A stretch of 8,282 nucleotides of DNA, from positions 1 to 8,282 of the forward strand of contig SLGU01000252.1 in NCBI GenBank assembly GCA_007136525.1. Direction: 5' to 3'. Below are positions 7,019 to 8,282 of this stretch, piece by piece. Origin of the DNA: Desulfobacteraceae bacterium (GTDB lineage: Bacteria; Desulfobacterota; Desulfobacteria; Desulfobacterales; Desulfosalsimonadaceae). How positions within the stretch are numbered: position 1 is the stretch's first letter; each line of letters starts with the position of its first letter. Below the pieces are notes generated by a model. That model saw only the letters and a program-made list of their open reading frames with translations. It made no database searches and was not told where the DNA came from. Position numbers and translations under genes: made by a program.

Positions 7019-7888
7019 TCATTCCCCGCCGATGCATTGCGCAATGGCCTGCTTTGCCGCGGCTTCATGGTCCGGCACACGATTGTCAAGGTATGCGGCG
7101 ATCATAAAACGGGCAGCAGAACCTGCAAATTCGTTAAAATAGCGCATCACGGCATCGGCACCAATGCCGATGCCGCCCATGGCCTGCTTGTAGTTTCCAG
7201 AAAGGCAGCACCCGAGCTGGTCCTTGCCCCGCTGCCACGGCATTCCGAGGATTTCTTCGATTGCGCGCCCGTCAGAGATATCCGCCAGGGGCAAAAGGAG
7301 GCGCACATCAAACGACCCGGCAAAGCGCACGTAAAAATCAAGCGCTTCGCCCACCTGGTTTATCTTGACCTCCCCGCTGTGGGATTTGCGCTCTCCGGCT
7401 ATGATGGGGGCATTGCCCAGCATGCGCGACAGGGGGATGCGCACGGCATGGAGATACAGGTGGCACCCCGTGCAGGGGGTGTAATGCCCGAAAACACGGA
7501 TCACGTCATTTACAAACCGCCCGTTGAGAGCATGCCAGAATGCGGGGGAACCAACCACCAGGAGGGGGTGCACCCGGGTGCCCGGCAATCGGCGTACCAG
7601 GCGATTCACCGCCTCTTCCACGCTGCGCCATGGCCCGTGCTCCGATCCGGTATACGCATAAACCGGCAGCAGGTTGCCGAACCCGTTTTCCCTGACCGCG
7701 CAAACTGCGGCGGCCACGCTGTCCCTGCCTGCGATTTCAACGATTGCCAGATCGTCCAGGGCGCGGTACATGTCCGCCTGGCCTTTTGAAAGCATCCACG
7801 CGGGAAGGTCAAAGACCATTTCCGGCTTATCCCTGAAAACCGCCGACAGCCGCTCTTCCCTGACTGTCGGCGCATTGCCTGTCATCAT
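7019..7888 (-). CDS. Predicted PP-loop ATP-pyrophosphatase-like protein with CxxCH motif
   Basis: I recognise no named family for this 289-residue protein, but it reads like a PP-loop (N-type ATP pyrophosphatase) enzyme such as QueC, ThiI or TtcA. After a hydrophobic strand comes 'AIVEIAGRDSVAAAV' (48-62), where AGRDS takes the place of SGGxDS. Further strands follow at 'NLLPVYAYTG' and 'VHPLLVVGSP'. 'YTPCTGCHLYLHAVR' (136-150) gives C139, C142 and H143, a likely metal site. 'PIIAGERKSHSGEVKINQ' (161-178) and 'LLPLADISDGRAIEEILG' (198-215) match the late strand and helix of PP-loop enzymes. Such proteins adenylate a carbonyl or ring oxygen so that N or S can replace it, often in tRNA or cofactor modification; the substrate here is unknown. 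The start is one of two adjacent ATGs (7888 or 7885) after an AGGGGGGGG run. A longer frame from 8050 encodes repeat-derived residues and is unlikely. Confidence 0.72.
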   Translation of the reverse strand: MMTGNAPTVREERLSAVFRDKPEMVFDLPAWMLSKGQADMYRALDDLAIVEIAGRDSVAAAVCAVRENGFGNLLPVYAYTGSEHGPWRSVEEAVNRLVRRLPGTRVHPLLVVGSPAFWHALNGRFVNDVIRVFGHYTPCTGCHLYLHAVRIPLSRMLGNAPIIAGERKSHSGEVKINQVGEALDFYVRFAGSFDVRLLLPLADISDGRAIEEILGMPWQRGKDQLGCCLSGNYKQAMGGIGIGADAVMRYFNEFAGSAARFMIAAYLDNRVPDHEAAAKQAIAQCIGGE

Positions 7889-7898
7889 GCCCCCCCCT
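7889..7898 (-). promoter_or_regulatory. Ribosome-binding site containing an eight-G run
   Basis: Reading the minus strand, AGGGGGGGG and one C come just before the paired ATG codons of the PP-loop gene. AGGGG is the likely Shine-Dalgarno core, placed 5 nt from the first ATG and 8 nt from the second. The run of eight identical bases between core and start could change length by replication slippage and so alter spacing. No good promoter hexamers were found further upstream. Confidence 0.55.
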
Positions 7899-8010
7899 GA
7901 AAATACCCGCCGGGATGACCGATGGCCACGGCACGGCGGCCTTTGTTGACTATAACCCATCTCAAAATTCGGATTTCGCCCCAGCCCCTTGTTTGGATTT
8001 TGTTTTTCCG

Positions 8011-8040
8011 AAATCGAAATCGCTATCGGGATCGGAATCG
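8011..8040. repeat. Five-unit degenerate hexamer repeat (NNATCG), left arm
   Basis: Five 6-bp units run without a gap: AAATCG, AAATCG, CTATCG, GGATCG, GAATCG. The fixed core is ATCG and the first two bases vary. The first 24 bp (8011-8034) form the left arm of an imperfect inverted repeat with 8128-8151. In the minus strand the array would read as alternating isoleucine-containing dipeptides, which is why the long upstream extension of the PP-loop frame is judged spurious. Confidence 0.8.
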
Positions 8041-8127
8041 GTTTTTTCAAATCCGCAGAAAACGCATCTTCCTTTTGATACGGGAGCCACCAAGTTTTTC
8101 GTGTCCAGGTGTCATATTCTTTACTTT

Positions 8128-8163
8128 CGATTGCGATAGCGATTTGGATTTGGTTTTCGATTA
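8128..8163. repeat. Six-unit degenerate hexamer repeat (CGATNN), right arm
   Basis: Six 6-bp units: CGATTG, CGATAG, CGATTT, GGATTT, GGTTTT, CGATTA. This is the same repeat type as at 8011-8040 but in the opposite orientation. 8134-8145 is an exact reverse complement of 8017-8028 (12 bp), and 8128-8151 matches 8011-8034 inverted at 21 of 24 positions, with 93 bp between the arms. A long cruciform or RNA stem is possible. Confidence 0.75.
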
Positions 8164-8241
8164 TCCCAACAAAAAGATTAGGCCGAAAGACTATTTTGAA
8201 TTGGGTTCTATTGACAATCTGTATATCATGCAGAAAAGCTG

Positions 8242-8282
8242 ATGAATATCAAAAAATCGTTTCACTGGAAGGGGCCCGAAAC
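8242..8282 (+). CDS. Possible start of a plus-strand gene, cut by the window end
   Basis: An ATG at 8242 opens a frame that stays open to the last base, beginning MNIKKSFHWKGPE. Only 13 codons are visible, so no family can be named. The upstream AGAAAAG is a poor Shine-Dalgarno match. The main support is position: it would be the divergent partner of the minus-strand pair after a non-coding gap. It may equally be a chance frame. Confidence 0.25.
   Translation, partial: MNIKKSFHWKGPE

Larger units (their letters stand above)
7889..8241. other. Non-coding stretch upstream of the PP-loop gene, AT-richer, with hexamer repeats
   Basis: These 353 bp carry no supportable gene. The part next to the PP-loop gene (7889-7980) is GC-rich leader. 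From about 7985 the composition becomes more AT-rich and is dominated by short degenerate repeats (described separately) that create open frames full of alternating residues on both strands. A TTGACA at 8211-8216 has no suitably spaced -10 box; TTGAAT at 8196-8201 with TGTATA at 8220-8225 is a weak alternative pointing rightward. If a plus-strand gene begins at 8242, this would be a divergent promoter region. Confidence 0.6.

Noticed and set aside
7012..7089. 26-residue N-terminal extension of the ApgM homologue starting at 7089
   Set aside because: It overlaps the end of the PP-loop gene and adds residues unlike the family, whose N-terminus normally begins just before the LDGxGD strand.
7460..7474. 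CTGCH (CxxCH) as a haem c attachment site
   Set aside because: The protein has no signal peptide and otherwise looks like a cytoplasmic PP-loop enzyme; a single CxxCH with following YLH is better read as a metal or active-site motif.
5920..7789. Long plus-strand open frames (255 and 279 residues) opposite the ApgM and PP-loop genes
   Set aside because: They are arginine-, proline- and histidine-rich shadow translations with no family signal; the minus-strand frames carry ordered motifs.
7889..8050. 54-residue N-terminal extension of the PP-loop protein starting at 8050
   Set aside because: It translates the hexamer repeat into alternating Ile/Pro/Ser residues, while a Shine-Dalgarno-like AGGGG lies directly before the ATG pair at 7888/7885.
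8211..8216. TTGACA as the -35 box of a rightward promoter
   Set aside because: The bases 16-18 nt downstream read GAAAAG or similar, with no -10 likeness; TATATC follows only 5 nt later.
7922..8242. 106-residue plus-strand open frame through the hexamer repeats
   Set aside because: Its composition is dictated by the repeats and low-complexity sequence, and no ribosome-binding site or family resemblance is visible.

Overview
The window looks like chromosomal DNA from a GC-rich anaerobic deltaproteobacterium, most likely of the Desulfobacteria (sulfate-reducer) type. This is inferred from protein style: a crotonase tail, RimO, a long-chain polyprenyl synthase and a DUF6125-like protein in series. 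Short intergenic tandem repeats and dense long antisense shadow frames also fit a GC-rich genome. No rRNA, tRNA, CRISPR array, transposase or phage gene is visible.

Layout. Positions 1-183 hold the C-terminal end of an enoyl-CoA hydratase/isomerase. Next comes an 81-bp gap carrying seven heptamer repeats. A tight plus-strand cluster follows: rimO (265-1584), overlapping by ATGA a trans-polyprenyl diphosphate synthase (1581-2561), an exported FlgT-like protein of unknown role (2643-3884), an M24-family metallohydrolase (3896-5095) and a small cysteine-containing DUF6125-like protein (5118-5636). A convergent switch with only 28 bp between stop codons leads to a minus-strand pair. In transcription order the pair is a PP-loop ATP-pyrophosphatase-like protein (7888 down to 7019) and an archaeal-type phosphoglycerate mutase homologue (7011 down to 5665). 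The 353-bp non-coding stretch 7889-8241 is more AT-rich and holds two hexamer-repeat blocks that form an imperfect inverted repeat. A possible plus-strand gene may begin at 8242.

How the genes fit together. The plus-strand cluster mixes housekeeping functions (ribosomal protein S12 modification, quinone or carrier side-chain synthesis) with three poorly understood proteins; close spacing and good ribosome-binding sites suggest co-transcription, not a shared pathway. The minus-strand pair is the most interesting part. A PP-loop enzyme with an AGRDS motif and a CxxCH site appears translationally coupled to an alkaline-phosphatase-superfamily mutase/phosphatase with a divergent substrate region. 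They may act in one uncharacterised pathway, but this is a hypothesis. A second point is the M24 protein: it keeps all five metal ligands but lacks the two catalytic histidines usual in Xaa-Pro peptidases.
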